Under the pieces are notes generated by a model, which ran no database searches, was not told the origin of the DNA, and worked only from the letters and a program-made list of their open reading frames with translations. The translations under genes were made by a program, and so were the position numbers. Of a stretch of DNA of 15,178 nt, positions 14,887 to 15,178 are shown one piece after another. Source of the stretch: an uncultured Clostridia bacterium (GTDB taxonomy: Bacteria > Bacillota > Clostridia > TANB77 > CAG-508); assembly GCA_949077355.1 (NCBI GenBank), contig CARUQW010000007.1:1-15178 (forward strand). The letters are read 5' to 3'. The stretch's first letter is position 1. Every line of letters begins with the position of its first letter.

Positions 14887-15178
14887 TTATTTAATATAAA
14901 TACTTGGATCAACTGGTAAAGAATCTTTTAAAATCTCAAAATGAAGATGAGGTTCGTCAGCAATTTCAAAAACTGCTGTATTTCCAACGGTTCCAATTGA
15001 TTGTCCTTTTTCTACTTTTTCTCCCTCTACCACAAATTCTGATGTCAACAAATTAGAATATATCGTTTGAAAATTATTTTCGTGTTCAATTACAATTGTT
15101 AATCCATATCTTGGGTCATTCTTAATTGATTTTACTGTTCCTGCCTCTGCTGTTTTCACAACCGTTGTTTTATCTGCT
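14887..15178 (-). CDS. M23 family peptidase, C-terminal part (SpoIIQ-like), cut by window edge
   Basis: The frame is open to the right edge (reading ADKTTVVKTAEAGTV at the edge), so the GTG at 15159 is internal and the true start is outside. About 96 residues are visible: the second half of an M23 beta-sheet domain with AEAGTVKSI, GLTIVIEH, TIYSNL, VEKGQSIGTVG and the zinc-site HxH in EPHLHFEI, then a short tail DPSIYIK. M23 enzymes cut peptidoglycan peptide bridges outside the membrane. The first zinc ligands lie beyond the window. The wording KNDPRYGLTIVIEH and FEIADEPHLHFEI recalls SpoIIQ-type clostridial proteins of the engulfing spore, but this assignment is tentative. Confidence 0.85.
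   Translation of the reverse strand, partial: ADKTTVVKTAEAGTVKSIKNDPRYGLTIVIEHENNFQTIYSNLLTSEFVVEGEKVEKGQSIGTVGNTAVFEIADEPHLHFEILKDSLPVDPSIYIK

Noticed and set aside
1..15178. CRISPR array, insertion sequence, tRNA or rRNA gene
   Set aside because: No regularly spaced direct repeats, transposase motifs or terminal inverted repeats, and no cloverleaf with CCA-type ends were found on either strand.

Overview
The window is AT-rich (about 30% G+C by eye). Shine-Dalgarno sites are strong, promoters are consensus sigma-A, and the gene types (AddA helicase-nuclease, LexA, paired multidrug-type ABC exporters, a SpoIIQ-like M23 protein) point to Bacillota, most likely an anaerobic clostridium. Apart from one small gene next to lexA, every gene is on the minus strand.

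Layout, right to left (direction of most transcription): the end of an M23 peptidase gene (14887-15178); a two-way terminator; a small plus-strand gene of unknown function (14484-14837), divergent from lexA (13685-14335) with back-to-back promoters; a two-gene ABC exporter operon (11302-13579 and 9476-11299) behind a consensus promoter whose spacer is a perfect palindrome; a terminator; then a second run of tightly packed genes: ABC exporter pair (7658-9391, 6039-7686), pentapeptide-repeat protein (5407-6038), maltose/galactoside-type O-acetyltransferase (4839-5393) and addA (1243-4808). Last comes a broken HTH-PIN gene (132-1101) with its own promoter. Both exporter pairs look heterodimeric, with one catalytic and one degenerate ATPase subunit.

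The main observation: four genes appear broken, and together they need six +1 frameshifts (addA two, pentapeptide protein two, two ABC genes one each). All six fall exactly on an in-frame CGG codon. Skipping one base there, so that CGGN counts as one residue, restores the conserved protein each time. CGG triplets in the other two reading phases are common in these genes and show no disruption. By my hand scan the nine recognised minus-strand genes other than the PIN gene (about 4,380 codons) hold exactly six in-frame CGG codons, and all six are frameshift points. In the pentapeptide gene the five-residue register continues unbroken through both sites, an internal ruler for +1 decoding. This suggests that in this organism CGG is not read as an ordinary arginine codon but directs a +1 shift, most simply by skipping C and reading GGN as glycine. 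Exceptions are three in-frame CGGs: two in the broken PIN gene and one in the small plus-strand gene. The PIN gene also has a frameshift with no CGG. Sequencing error cannot be fully excluded from sequence alone.
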